A stretch of 64,000 nt of DNA from Rhabditoides inermis (lineage: Eukaryota; Nematoda; Chromadorea; Rhabditida; Rhabditidae). How positions within the stretch are numbered: the first letter of the stretch is position 1; each line of letters opens with the position of its first letter. The stretch spans positions 128,501 through 192,500 of the forward strand of contig CAWZYM010000012.1 in assembly GCA_963966185.1 (NCBI GenBank), in the 5' to 3' direction. The notes under the pieces were generated by a model. That model worked only from the letters and a program-made list of their open reading frames with translations. It ran no database searches and had not been told where the DNA came from. Positions 25,569-37,666 of the stretch are shown here, piece by piece. The translations under genes were made by a program, and so were the position numbers.

Positions 25569-25932
25569 CTACTTTCTCTCGCCGCGCACAACGAGAGCGT
25601 ACTGCTGCAATAGTATACTGTATTGTGAATTGAGCAATATTTCGTACCCTGTTCGCCTCCTTTCTCTGCCTGTACTTCTTGAAAGTGATCGCCGCCCAGA
25701 CGCGCTGCCACAAGGGCTGGAGAATTGGAGTTACAGTAATCTAATTACCGTATACCTTTTTCGGACGAAGAAACGGCTGCCGCATGTGCCAGTTGCACGC
25801 GAGCCGGATCAGCTCCTTCTCAACCTGAGAGGTGGAGGGTTGAGGATCGATGACGAGGAGAGAGAGAGAGGGGGGACGTACCTCGACTATGCGATACCTG
25901 TCCTCGATAGCCTGCTTCTCGTCCGAAGCCAT
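25569..25932 (-). CDS. small conserved-looking protein, 74 aa, unknown
   Basis: Four minus-strand exons join in phase: 25882-25932 (start), 25756-25824, 25648-25716, 25569-25604 (stop TAG). The product begins MASDEKQAIEDRYRIVE and is strongly basic, with IRLACNWHMRQPFLRPKK, a central WAAITFKKYRQRK and C-terminal VVRGERK. The first exon may extend upstream (EDCPVVGEESV is open before the ATG), so the true start could be in another exon beyond 25965. I do not recognise the family. The lysine/arginine- and tryptophan-rich composition would suit a small mitochondrial or ribonucleoprotein component, but that is only a guess. Confidence 0.6.
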
Positions 25933-26391
25933 GACACTCTCCTCGCCCACGACGGGGCAGTCCTCCTGGAAGAAAGCGACTCAGAGTAGGTTGATTCAAG
26001 TAGCGGTCAGTCTCTTCGAAACTATAGTCGGATTGGATCCTATATGCCATCCGCACGGCAATTCACAACTGAACAGAAGCGGCATGATGACAAATCGTTT
26101 TAGTGCGGTTTCGTTTCGAGACTCATTCTACTGATTGAGACAGCTCCAAAACCAATGTGCTACATGCATGCAGATCAAAATGATACTGCAATGCAGAGCG
26201 GAGCGCAGTCTGCAATGCGCATGAAAACAGACTGCACTCTTCTCTGCATCGGGCCTGCACGCAGCCTGCAAGCATGCTGCACTTCTCCCCTTTTCAGCTG
26301 CGCGATCCCCTCAATCGATTATCCCATTCATAACCATATACATTCTACATCGACTCCATGACACAGTTATAATACTTTATTGATATGCACA

Positions 26392-27055
26392 TTACACAAA
26401 CTCATTCGACACTTGGGAGTACGTGGATTTGCTCTTGAGAGTGAAGCGAGGGCTTGAATGTACGCGGTGGGGTGACACGACCGCGTACATTGCACGGTCA
26501 GCTCCTTTTGCTTCTGCTTCTTCTTCGTCCTCATCCTCATCGGTCGCCTTCTTCCTCGTCTGGACAGTTAGCACCACGTCCCTGCCCAGCGCCTCCACCT
26601 CACTTCCCATTCGTCTTCGCCTGTAAGGACTCGGTATCATTCCCACATCTCCCTGCACACATACTCACCTCCCGCAATCTCCTCCTCCTTGTAGCGGATC
26701 ACGTTCGACTTGAGATGCCACTTCGCCTTCTCGCCTTCTCGCCTTCTCGGGCAACACCACGTTCACCTTCTGCGACATCAGTCCGAGATGGTGAGCGTGA
26801 TCTTCCGGTCCCTCGTCCGGCCCGCCTCGTCCACTCCGCCACCTACACACGATGTACATCATCAATACTCATAAAACATCAATCTCCCACCTGTTGTCGT
26901 AGTTTTGTTGCAGTTTGCAGAGGAGCGGAGGTACATGATCGCTTCCTCGCAGTTCACCAATGCTGGCTGACCGCTGCCCGTTCATGGCCCTCAGTTCCCG
27001 AAGACGACGCAGCGCGCGAGCGCCGGTCCGGCATGGCGGCACAAACTCTGAACTC
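26392..27055 (-). pseudogene. three-exon locus with frame breaks, unknown protein
   Basis: Minus-strand segments with good splice borders: about 26891-27055, 26669-26842, 26392-26620 (stop TAA). The last carries an acidic run (DEDEDEEEAEA) and ends SKSTYSQVSNEF. The middle segment changes frame: KITLTISD, then MSQKVNVVLPEK one frame away, then KWHLKSNVIRYKEEEIAGG in a third. The second shift coincides exactly with three tandem copies of the 8-bp unit GAGAAGGC (26725-26748); with a single copy the frame would run through. I do not recognise the protein. It is either a decaying gene or a gene with sequence errors. Confidence 0.5.
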
Positions 27056-29340
27056 GATCACAATACACAAGCGATAACTTGGTCAATCAGAAAACCATAT
27101 TTCATCACCACCCTAGCGCGACAATGAAAAATGTAGTTTCAGACCGCTGTGTGGGTCAAGACCATGGCGACCCACAAGCAAACAATGAAGTACAAATCGA
27201 ACTCAATTCAGAATGGATACGATCATAAACTACATATGCGAACAACATTTCGAAACTGACTAACTCGATTTTAGCCGGCAAAGAAGCAAAAGCTCCACAC
27301 AACTTTTGTTGGTATGAAAGAGAATAATAGTATACGCGTAATGTAACATAACAATAAAAACCAACGAACGAACATAAACAATAACAACAAACAAACAAAA
27401 TAGATGATGCAATATGCAAATGATTGTCAAAGAGGGGGCGAGGCTAAAATGACGAAGTGCAAACGACATCAGCGTTATTCAGATCATCCCACAACCCAGT
27501 ATTCCCGGATTAGAAACGGTGTAAGAATGCTGGTAAAACATCCTATTCCCGACCACCGATCGATCTATATAAACGTGAAATCAAAACGCAATCACCTGTT
27601 TCACTCACCGCACTTCCGCATTAGAAAAAGGGTGAGTGTTTTCATGTAGTTTTCATTTCCTAGTATCAATGTCTCTTTCAGTGTCACCTTTTCATGCTCT
27701 TGAGTATTCGATCAAGCCCTCATGCATCCATCCTACCTGCCCGAACCAAACCCGAGACATAGTTATCGATCATGAAATCTCGTTGTTTTACTGTTTTACG
27801 ATCAACAATATACGACTGGAGCACACAGGTATATTCCATTATCAGGGATCACTATCAGGAAGTATCGCAGATCAAAGTATATTCACCTATCGTAATCCTA
27901 AGGGAGTATCGCTAATAAACAATCCTGTAACATCTTTTTTTTTTTTTGAAAAATTCCCTTTCCTTTCTGTAAGTTTTAAAACACTATAAACGAGTGTTAT
28001 ATTCAAGTTTTGTTCAATCTCCGCCTTCACCCACTTGCTCCAGAAGTTGGGGTCGTAAATGTCGATGTCGTCGCTGTTAGTCGTGACGTAGAATTTGGCC
28101 TCAATAGGAGGTGTTTGGGTCAACAGTTTCCCATTGAAAACGAGACAGTTTGTGGCTTGTTTGGGCCTTCCTTGAACCGACCCGAACAATTGTTCGAGAT
28201 AAAAAAGCATATAAAAAGGCTCCGGGAAGAACTCCGGGAAAAGAGTCACCCGGGCGAACAGGGGCCGCGCTCTATTCAATGTTTTGGCGCGAAAAACAGT
28301 GCACAGAGATCTCAAGACAAGAGTGCGAGAAAAGGGAACGGCTAGTTCGCGCTGCCCTATGGAACACACGAAATGACAATTTAGCAAGTGTATCATCCAC
28401 AGCCTATTTCAACTACAACCATCTTTTCACATGGACATCTGTGTAACACTCCTGTAAAAGTGAAACAAAGATTTCCAAATAGTTCGCAATTCATGTACGC
28501 ATATCATCGTTTATCACATATCAAACTTTAGTGTGCCTTCTGTTTCTTCTCTTCCCTCTCACTTTCTTTTCTTCCTTCATTCTGCGTCCGCGTCGAGTTG
28601 AGGTCCGTCGAGATCTGCAACGCACTGCATCAACACCACCGACGACAATAACGGGCAAATATGACTTGTTAGGTGATTCGACAAACAGTGAAGTCATTAA
28701 CCAGGTAACGATAATTCAATTGTATTATGTAAGACTAAAAACACTCACCTCACATCTCCTTGTCCATCTTTGTTTCCATGCGCGCTTCCTCGCCTCGCCG
28801 TCTCCTCCCTTCCTTCCCACGGCCGTACTGCATGTCACGCTCGCCTTATCTCGCCTTATAATCGCCTTATAATCGCCTTATAATTCACGCTCGCCTTATA
28901 ATTCAATTGCCCAACACACTAACTTTGAAACCATGTTTATCTCGGGAAAAGTTGTTCAGCTACATCTAAGCGATGCGTTCTCGAATCTGTGCAGGGGCGC
29001 AATAAACAATTAATCAATCAATCAATCAATCAATAGAAATGTGATATATAGTCTGGGCACTCTTCTATATACAAGGCAACGGAAACAAAAAAATGCGGAA
29101 AACGGAATGTCATTGGCACGAATAGAGTGGAGAGAATAGGGAGGTTCGTTCTCCTAGAATAGTCCTACCGTAGTCAGGATACAGTAGTGGGGATCACTGG
29201 TTCTACAGTAGTAGTCGCAGTGGGATCACATACAGATAGTTACCGTAGAAACAAGGGATTACTGGGTCTACATCTACAGTAGTCATATAGGAACAGTAGT
29301 GGGATCGCTGGTGCTAGAGTAGTATTCTAGATACAGTACT
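27056..29340. other. no intact gene; possible minus-strand fragment and minisatellite
   Basis: A minus-strand open frame at 27887-28396 has protein-like composition and contains DDIDIYDPNFWSKWVKAEIE (about 28020-28085), which resembles the DDPDFWQKWAKKAE segment after the helicase of CHD6-9/Kismet remodelers; the rest does not match, so it may be a captured fragment. An 11-bp TCGCCTTATAA minisatellite (four units) lies at about 28843-28900, and TACAGTAG-type short repeats fill 29150-29340. Confidence 0.35.
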
Positions 29341-30438
29341 CTAGTTACCGTAGTCGTAGTCGGTGCGGATGGCGGGTGCGCGCGAGTCTTGGAACAGGGT
29401 CTTGAGATGCCGGACACTCCAGTTGATCTCGACCGGGTCCATGCCCACACAGCCCTCGCCTCTCTCCGCCTGTCGCCCCAGCGCGCGCGCCCACTCGCGC
29501 TCCCGCACTGAAGCCGCGCGCTGCACTGCCTCCTGTAATGACGTCATCTGTTTAGTGAATGAAATCACTCGTTGAAATGACTTGATCGAGTGGAAACACA
29601 TTGGTGAACAGGTGAATGGCTAGTGAGACCGTCTCCATAGAAAAGTGGACATAGTGGCAAACAAAGTGAACGAGAGTGATGTGGCTTTCTCAAAGGCTAC
29701 CTTCTTCATCTGCGCGTCATCAAAGGTCATCAATGACGTCATCAAATAAGTTACTTCATCCACCTTCTTCATCTGCGCGGCGTTGGCGGCCCGCTGGCTG
29801 CTGCTTCTCTGCAGTGCGGGGGTGTAGTCGTGCTGGGGCAGGGAGGGGGGCAGGGGAGGGGGCGCGGTGGAGGAGGTCTGAAAATACAGATTAATAGAAA
29901 AGTCGTTTTTAGGCACTCTAGCAGGGATAATTAGTGCAAACGAGATGGCGCTGAGGCGCCCTCTCTCATTGGAGAGGAGAACGGTATTGACCCAGTTGGA
30001 TTATGGCAATAGAACAGTGATGATCGACATGCATGAACAGATGACATTGGAGAGGAAGACGGTCAACCGTCATTTCGGTCATTTTCCCGGTTTTCGGTTG
30101 TTTTAACAGGTTAGAGGAGGCAAAGGAGGCGGCCTGTACGGTCAGCATGATCGCTTTGCGGCATTCTAGCTGGGATAATCAGTACAGACTCTTTAATTGG
30201 AGAGGAGCGCGTTATTGGCCGCATACTGCAGAACATGAGATCACTTTGTTATGACAGTTTTACAGTTGGAAAATGGAATATGACTATACAACAATGATGA
30301 TCTACTTTGTACTTTTAGATGTGAAATGGTTTCTGAAAAAAACATCATAAGTTGTACCTTCTCCTGCTGCGAGAACTTGCGCGTGAAGCGCGGCGAGTCC
30401 GTCTTGCACATCATGAAGTCGGGACGGGACACCTGGAA

Positions 30439-30469
<31 letters not shown>

Positions 30470-31888
30470 CTCTCTCTTCGTACCCTCTCCATGAGTGGTG
30501 AGTGGACGACGACGGCTGCAGGTGGAGGTAGAGAGGGCGGGGCGGACACCGGCGCCGGAGGGGTCTGGTGGAAGGGCGGCACCTGAACATAATCAGTTTT
30601 TTAGGAACATATTCCACTAAACGCTTTTTAGACATCAGTACAGCGCGTTTCGACGCCGCGAACCACGAAAGAACCGCGGCTCTCTACTGTCTCTTCGAAA
30701 CTCCTTTACCAGATAGCGTTTCGCCTTTGACCTCTGGGCGCCCGATCGGCCTGATCTTTTTAACAACTCTTTTTTACAAGAACACATGAATAAAACTTTT
30801 TCAAAATGTGTTTCACGTTGATTGTTGAAACACTCGAAGCCACACCTGCACGGTCGGCTTCTGCACGTCGTCGTTGGCGCGCCGGTAGGAGGGGGCGTGG
30901 CTGAAGGGGGCGGAGACAGGGGGCGCGGGCGGCTTGCAGAGCGGCGGGAAGACGGGCGGGGCTGCCGCCGCGCGTTGCAGTCGCGGAGAGGCGGGGACCT
31001 GTAGTGGCATTGTAAAGGTGTGGTCAGTCTCGTCAGAAATCATTGTCGAAGTAGTTGGAGGGCAATCGCGAGTAGTTGTAAGTAATGGGAGGGCATTTCG
31101 GAGATATAGTTGGGAGGCGTTTTTGGCAGTATTATGAAGAGACTAAGTCAGTCTCCTCAGAAATCATTTTCGAAGGTCGAGGGTAGTTGGAGAGTTTGCA
31201 GTGGTTGCAGAGAATGGGTGCAGTAACACTAAAGGTGTGGTCAGCCTCTTCAAAACGCCTTGTTACATTTGCATATACGTTTCGAAAAAAACCGTATTGG
31301 GTAGTTCTAGTAACAAACACACCTCGGCGACGTTCTTGGACTTGTAGGCGGGGAATCGCTGTTGATTGACGGCCTGGCTGCGTCCCAGCTGAGAGAGGGC
31401 GGAGGGCAGCGGGTCAGAGGGTTGGAAGAGCGAGCGGTGCAGGCGCGGGGAGGCCGGCACCTGAGACGAGTGGGTAAACAAGTGAACAACAACAACAACA
31501 ACAACAGCCCACCTCGGCGACCTTGGCGTGGGCGGCGGTGGCGACGGAGGCGGCGAGCTCGTTCCTCTCGATTCGCTCGTTTCGCTCGTTCCGATGACGC
31601 TCCTCCGTCTTCTGGAAGTGGATGCGCTTCAAGCAGGGCGACCTGAAAGAGAAGAGTTGAGAGAGAGGGAGAGAGAGAGGAAGCGAAAAGGGAGAGGAAG
31701 GGAGAGAGAGTTGAGAGAGAGAGTTGAGAGAGAGAGAGAGGAGAGAGAGAGGGGGAGAGAGGAGAGAGAGAGTCCACTCTCACCGGGGAGTGTCGTGCTT
31801 GGTCTCGGCGGGTGGGGGAACGGTTCGCGAGGGGGTGGAGACGGGTTGGAGACGAGCCGGCTCCTGCAAGGGAATCTCTCTTTCTCTC

Positions 31889-31932
<44 letters not shown>

Positions 31933-31938
31933 CCCCTC

Positions 31939-31974
<36 letters not shown>

Positions 31975-32658
31975 TCTCTCTCTCTATCTATCTCTCCCCT
32001 CTCTCCATCTCTATCTCACTCATTCACTCTCTCTCTCTCTCTCTCTCCCCCCTCTCTCTCACCTTGAATGTCGCCTTGAGCATTTCGGCGAGACTTCCCC
32101 TGGATCTCAGTGTCGTGTTGTCCTCCCACTCGCTGTCCGTGTCTGTCGAAAAGTCGAGGATGGAAGGCGCGCGGAACTGCAAACGATGAGGGAATGATGG
32201 AAATGTGACGACTACCAAGAACAGTCAGGACTCGCGCCGTACTGTTCCATTCAAGGAGCCCCGATTTCCCCACTGTAGGATCGCTTCAAGTTAACCCTAT
32301 CATGCTAGCATTGTATGTGTATGTACATGTCAGATGGATAAACAAACAATAACGACTATGTGGTGCAACGAGTCTCTTCAACAGGCTGTTCGAAACGCCT
32401 TCGAAATAGTTTTGGCCGTTCTTCGAGAGCGGTGCATCGAGAGAAACCGGCAAGGCTTACCCTCAGCGGTGAAACCGACGCTGGTCAGTTGGAAAGAGAG
32501 TTACGAATGGGCTGATGATATGGCAACACAAGTGTACACACCTCGACATCGCTCTCCGCCTCGCCGCTCTCGTCGATCGTATCCAGACGGTCGTCGTTGA
32601 GGACGTCCTTCTGTGAGAGAATGAGGTAAGAGAGAGAGAGAAATGGAGAAGGAGAAAG

Positions 32659-32706
<48 letters not shown>

Positions 32707-32731
32707 GAGAGAGAGGAGAGAGAGAGAGTAG

Positions 32732-32785
<54 letters not shown>

Positions 32786-33460
32786 TAGACAGAGAGAGAG
32801 AGGGGGGAGAGTGGGAGGGAGGGGAGAGAGGGGAGGGAGAGAGAGAAGGAAATAGATAGAGAAGGAGAGAGAGAGAGGAGAGAGAAAGAGAGAGAGGGAG
32901 ACAGAGACAGAGAGAAAGGGAGAGAGAGATCACCTTGGCGACCTTACTCGGTCCCTCCTCGTCGAATGGCAGCTCCTCCACAGCGTCGTCGATGAACTCT
33001 TCGATAACCTGGAAGGACTGTCTGCTTCTCAGTTTTTCTCTCCCCCCCCCCCCCCTCTCCCTCTCCCTCTCCCTCTCCCTCCCCCCCCCCCCCCCCCCCC
33101 ACCAGTGAGTGTTCACTCTGCTCCTCGCTCTTCTCCCCTTCTTCCTCCGTGCCTATCGTGTTTTGGTTCAGATCCGCGGGATGCAGAAGCGAGAAGTAGT
33201 TGTCCGACGAGTACCCCGGCACCACCTGTTGTTGTTTACTTGTTTGATTGTTTATTTACTTGTTTACTTTTACTTGTTTTGTTTACCTCGGCGGCGTGTT
33301 TGATGAGAAACTCCACGAGAAGTGGAATCTTCTTCCCGCCCTCCATCGCATCTGTGAATGTTTGCGTTTATTATGTTCCATTGATTTGTTGTTTGCTATG
33401 TGAACTCCCGGGGACGGATGTTGTTTATCCCGCGCCGCGCGTGGCCTCATTTCGGATATG

Positions 33461-33506
<46 letters not shown>

Positions 33507-34727
33507 ATGGAATTGAGACTGATGAGTGATACACTGACAAGCGATGATAGACTCGCGTATGCGACTGATAATAACAACGGATACGGTATGCGTGCAATAT
33601 GGGATACGCTGTCGACATCACATAGCGATGGAGATAAAATAGCACCATAACAATCATATTTTGAAAGAAACATGGAACACTTCATAACGTAACTTTAAAA
33701 AAACAGAAAATCGTTTACCGGTTCCTTCCAAGAAACTGGGCGCGAGGCAAACGGACAGAGAAGCGGCGGTCATTTTGGAGGCCGGAGTGGCAGCCACCTG
33801 ATTGAGGTGTGGGATAGAGAGAGAGAGGGAGGGAGAGAGAGGGAGAGAGAGAAGGAGAAAGAGAGAAAGAGAGAGAGACAAAAGGAGGGAGAGAGAGATG
33901 GAGAGACGCACCTTTGCGAGCAGCTTGAGCACGTTGGAGAGTAGTATGAGGTGTGCTGTGGGCAGCAGCGCGAGGAGCGACGAGCACGCGGCGATCCGCC
34001 TCTCCTCCCGCTCCTCCTCCACCACCTGAAATGTGATAGTATCATTAATCAAACCATGCTCTATCAGAAAATGTCATTCCCAATTCTCAACGCCCACATT
34101 CATGATTCCCCCGTCCCTACATAAGCATGCTACTTTGACACATGACTACACAGCTTTCAAACAGTGCAGCGCCTCCTCCTCCACCTGGAATAGGAGTATG
34201 CTAATTTGACACCTACGTTTTACGACTACACAAATTCTAGTCCCTGTCATGTATACCATACCATGGAATATTATGCAAATTATGGACACACAAAAAACTT
34301 GATCACCAGCTATAATGCACTTGTAACGTCTACCACATATACCTCCTCCACCACCTGTGATTTGAATATGCCAATTTGACCGAATCAATCACAATATGAC
34401 AACAACCCTATGTTATACGTGTTATGAGATATTATGCGAATTTGATCGAATTGAGCACCAGACACACTAGGTGATTTCTCATAATTATGTGATTGCGATT
34501 TGTGTACAATTGTATAGATATCTATATAGTTATGAAACTAGTATAATCACCTCTCGCATCCACAGCGAGTAGTTGCCGGACTGCAGCAGGCGGCCAGGTA
34601 TACTGCGCAGGTAGTCCTGCACAATAGGGGGTGAGAGAGTGTTGATTGAAAAGATTGATCTCAAATCGTATGGCATTGGGGGTGTTTAGAGGGGATATCG
34701 GGTAGTTGGCAATGACTTGGGTAGGAA

Positions 34728-34771
<44 letters not shown>

Positions 34772-37666
34772 GCACCTTGAGCAGACTGGCGAGCACGTGG
34801 GCGGAGTACTTGCCGAAGTCGGGCACCGTCTCTCCCTTCTCCAGCTCGCAGCGCAGCTCCTTGAACGTCGACTGCTTGGGGGACTTGCTGCAATGTGAGA
34901 AACGTATACGATAGAAACGTATAGATAAATTAAACGGTATACGTTTGAAAACATCCATTGAGATCAAATCATTCCAAACGTATGAGTACATAAAACCTAA
35001 CTCGATGTCTCCACTATATCACAAGCACTCAAATCGTATATGGGGAAAACGTAACGATGTGAAACGTCGAAAACGTATACATGGAGGTGAAACGTAACAG
35101 CCACGTACCGGAATATGCCCTCGATATCGCAGGCGTTCATGCGCAAGTGGTCCACAATAGTTAGTATGGGTTGAGGCGGGGTGGGGCCGGCGAGGGAGCG
35201 GCCGAACAGCGCGCACTTGGGCGAGGGCCGGGAGAGCACGCGCTTCCTGCGAAGGGGTAGAGTGAATGGATCCGAAAGGTTTGTCCTGTTTCCCCTTTCC
35301 TCCAAGAGGAGTGGCAATGTATTGATGTTGATAATAAACGTTTGGCAAAGAGGTATCTTCCTTCATTCGGTGAAAGAGACCGCGTCTTGCGTCCCGTGCA
35401 CAGTATCAGTGTTTTCGGGATTGAAGTTATCGTACACATACCGTATGCTGTTGACGATCTGTTTGGGAGTAGGCTTGGTGGTCTTTGAAGGAGTGAGGAG
35501 AAGGCGGACATTGGCCAGGGGACACGTGTCCAGGGCGGACTTTTGCGAGTCGGACAGCCTGGAAAGGGGAGGGGGTGAGAGAGGGAGCGAGAGAGAGGGG
35601 CGAAAGAGAGAGAGTGAGCGAGAGAGAGAGAGAGAGAGTGCACCAACCTCACACCGCTGCCTTCCAGCCACGCCATCACAACGCAGTAGACGTTCTCGGG
35701 TCCCTAGAAAATCGTTGTGATCATTTGTGTGAGGAACACGATTTGTTTTGATTTTGTGTGAACTTCCATCTGGACTGATTTACAAGTGTCAAAGTCAACA
35801 AAAAAATCGCTCGAAAAAAAGTTTCTCAAAACAGTGCCACTAAACTACAACTGGGCAAAATTTTTAAATCGTTCCTAACATCAGACTATTACACATATCA
35901 CAAGAAAATCAATCTGACTTGGATAAGTGTGAGGAAAGTGTCCCACCTGCATGGTCTAACCTAACACCTATCACTCGAGAATTACTTAGTTAGTACATGA
36001 AGTCAAGGTCCCACCTACATTGTCTGTCACCTAACTCCCCTTTGGCGTGTACATAATGGAAGTCTCACCTGCATGGTCTATCTCCTATCACTATCATTTC
36101 TAGGTATGGAATCCAAGTGTCCCACCTCCTTGGTTCTTACAGGAATGAATAGCAGAATCTCGCCTGCATGGTCTGCTCCCTCTCCCCTCCTATGAACCGC
36201 AGCTCATAGCTGGCTGGGGGGAGGCCGAGCTCGCTGGCCGTCTCCGACACGAGCTCAGCCGACTTGCGGCCGTTGTCGACCCGGCGGCGAATGGTCTGTA
36301 GAGAGATGTGTGATAATGAATGTGATATGTGATAATGTGTGGCAATGGCGTTATGAAAAGTTTCATTGTTTTACGGTGGATCGTCTGTAGCACTTTATTG
36401 ATTTCGTACTTTGTTCTCGCTCTTTTGAGGCATATGGATGCTTGAGTAGCGCGAGGTATGCGATAGCAGCGTTCATTGATCGTAGGAATACTACTCTCTA
36501 ATGTAGTGAATGAAAGAGGAGCGAGGAGGATTTTGGAACCATCAACACTGCGCGCTTTGTGCAATTGACATACCGAAATACATACAGAAAGACATGACAT
36601 ACAGACAATTGGAATACCAAACCATCTCTAAAGTACTACGCATGACGTCACGGGTGACGTCACGGGTGACGTCACGAAAAAATAATCATACCTGATGTCT
36701 ATCCTTGACATCCACTTGCATGGCGATCATAGTTGCTAGGGGCTTCAACTGAGCGGCGCAGAGAGACGAGAACAAAGCGAACCACTCCTCCTTGTCCGAG
36801 CGGGAGCTGAGCGGACCACTCTCTCTCTCTCTCCCTCTCTCCCTCTCTCTCTCCCTCTCCCTCTCCCTCTCTCTCTCTCTCCCTCTCTCCCTCTCTCACC
36901 GGAAGTGCACCAGATAGTTGCCCGCCGCCGGCCATCCGATAAGAAACGAGTCACTCGTCTGACTGCTCGCCACCCACACCCGAGACAGCGGCAGCTTCTC
37001 CTTCAGCTTGAACTGGTTCGGACCCCTGCAACGTGGGTGGTCCTCTCTCACTCTCTCTCTCTCTCTCTCTCTCCCCTCCTTTCCTCCCCCCCTTACTTCT
37101 GCTTGCTGATGATGAGCGTGTCATTGTACAGGAAGAAGAAGCGTGTGTGTGAGGTGAGCGAGGCTAGTGATGTGAGCTGCACGCCGCCCTCCCGCACCGC
37201 CCGTTTGGAGGAGGAGGAGGTCGTGGTTGACTCCTGCAAGGGATGGAGAATGTTCTAAACGTCCTAAACTAATGTTTTCCTTTCTGTCCTAAACTAATGT
37301 TTGGATGCCTGCAAGGAAATCAAGAGTCTTGGGAACATTTCTTATGCACGTGAAAAAAAATTGAGAAAGTCGTAAAAAGTGGACCTAAAAATGTTTGGTT
37401 TCGTATAGCGTATAGCACTTCTTTTGATAAATGAAATTGAAAGTTAACAGTGGAGTGGAGTTCTATAGAAAGTAGGTATGGTTTCTCAGAACATTCTTGA
37501 AGTGGAGTGTCGTCATGTTTGAGAATGGTTTCGATATGGATACTGGTCATGTGGTCAGTCTCTTCTTGCGGGTGCAGTTGTAAAGAGGGACCACAACCTG
37601 CCAACTCACCGTCTCTAGGTTGATGCTGGATAGGGAGTGCGCGGACGATGAGCCGAGGAGCGCCAT
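29341..37666 (-). CDS. PH-RA-RhoGAP protein, ARHGAP20-like
   Basis: Twenty-five minus-strand exons, all in phase, give 891 aa. From the start: 37610-37666, 37097-37233, 36900-37025, 36692-36806, 36164-36295, 35648-35703, 35442-35558, 35109-35246, 34776-34887, 34551-34616, 33912-34025, 33719-33797, 33287-33351, 33103-33225, 32934-33008, 32542-32610, 32063-32176, 31784-31863, 31513-31642, 31323-31460, 30846-30998, 30484-30582, 30358-30432, 29764-29877, 29341-29532. Residues about 30-145 form a PH domain, 146-208 a Ras-association domain, and about 250-438 a RhoGAP domain with the catalytic arginine finger in DIEGIFR (about residue 292) and SAHVLASLLK. The tail (450-891) is acidic, then proline/serine-rich. 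The PH-RA-RhoGAP order is that of ARHGAP20, a Rap1-responsive GTPase activator for Rho proteins at membranes. The start ATG follows a TTTCAG acceptor. The donor after exon 5 is GC. Confidence 0.9.
31877..32060 (+). repeat. (CT)n microsatellite in ARHGAP20-like intron
   Basis: Pyrimidine tract (GA in the sense of the gene) that starts directly at the donor of the exon 32063-32176, reading GTGAGAGAGAGG on the gene strand. Confidence 0.95.
32632..32926 (+). repeat. (GA)n microsatellite in ARHGAP20-like intron
   Basis: A purine tract of about 300 bp (CT in gene sense) immediately after the donor of the exon 32934-33008, reading GTGATCTCTCTC on the gene strand. Confidence 0.95.
33044..33100 (+). 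repeat. poly-C / CCCTCT tract
   Basis: Two homopolymeric C runs (about 12 and 20 bp) separated by CCCTCT units. The second abuts the donor of the exon 33103-33225, which reads GTGGGGGGGG on the gene strand. Such runs are prone to sequencing error. Confidence 0.9.
35937..36170 (-). repeat. intronic minisatellite carrying repeated 5' splice sites
   Basis: Units of about 40-65 bp start at about 35937, 36001, 36061, 36116 and 36154. Each contains a version of CCCACCTGCATGGTCT, which on the gene strand reads AGACCATGCAGGTGGG, a copy of the exon 5 end and donor. The junction nearest the exon uses GC (CAG|GCGAGA) while several downstream copies are better GT donors. Confidence 0.8.

Noticed and set aside
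27887..28396. Minus-strand open frame of 169 codons as an intact gene
   Set aside because: No recognisable domain apart from one short CHD-like peptide, it runs through a poly-Lys/A tract at its end, and there is no splice or start context; listed only as a possible fragment.
32461..32492. Extra microexon in the ARHGAP20-like gene (acceptor ACCAG, donor GTAAG)
   Set aside because: Its 20-nt length breaks the phase between neighbouring exons, which join perfectly without it.
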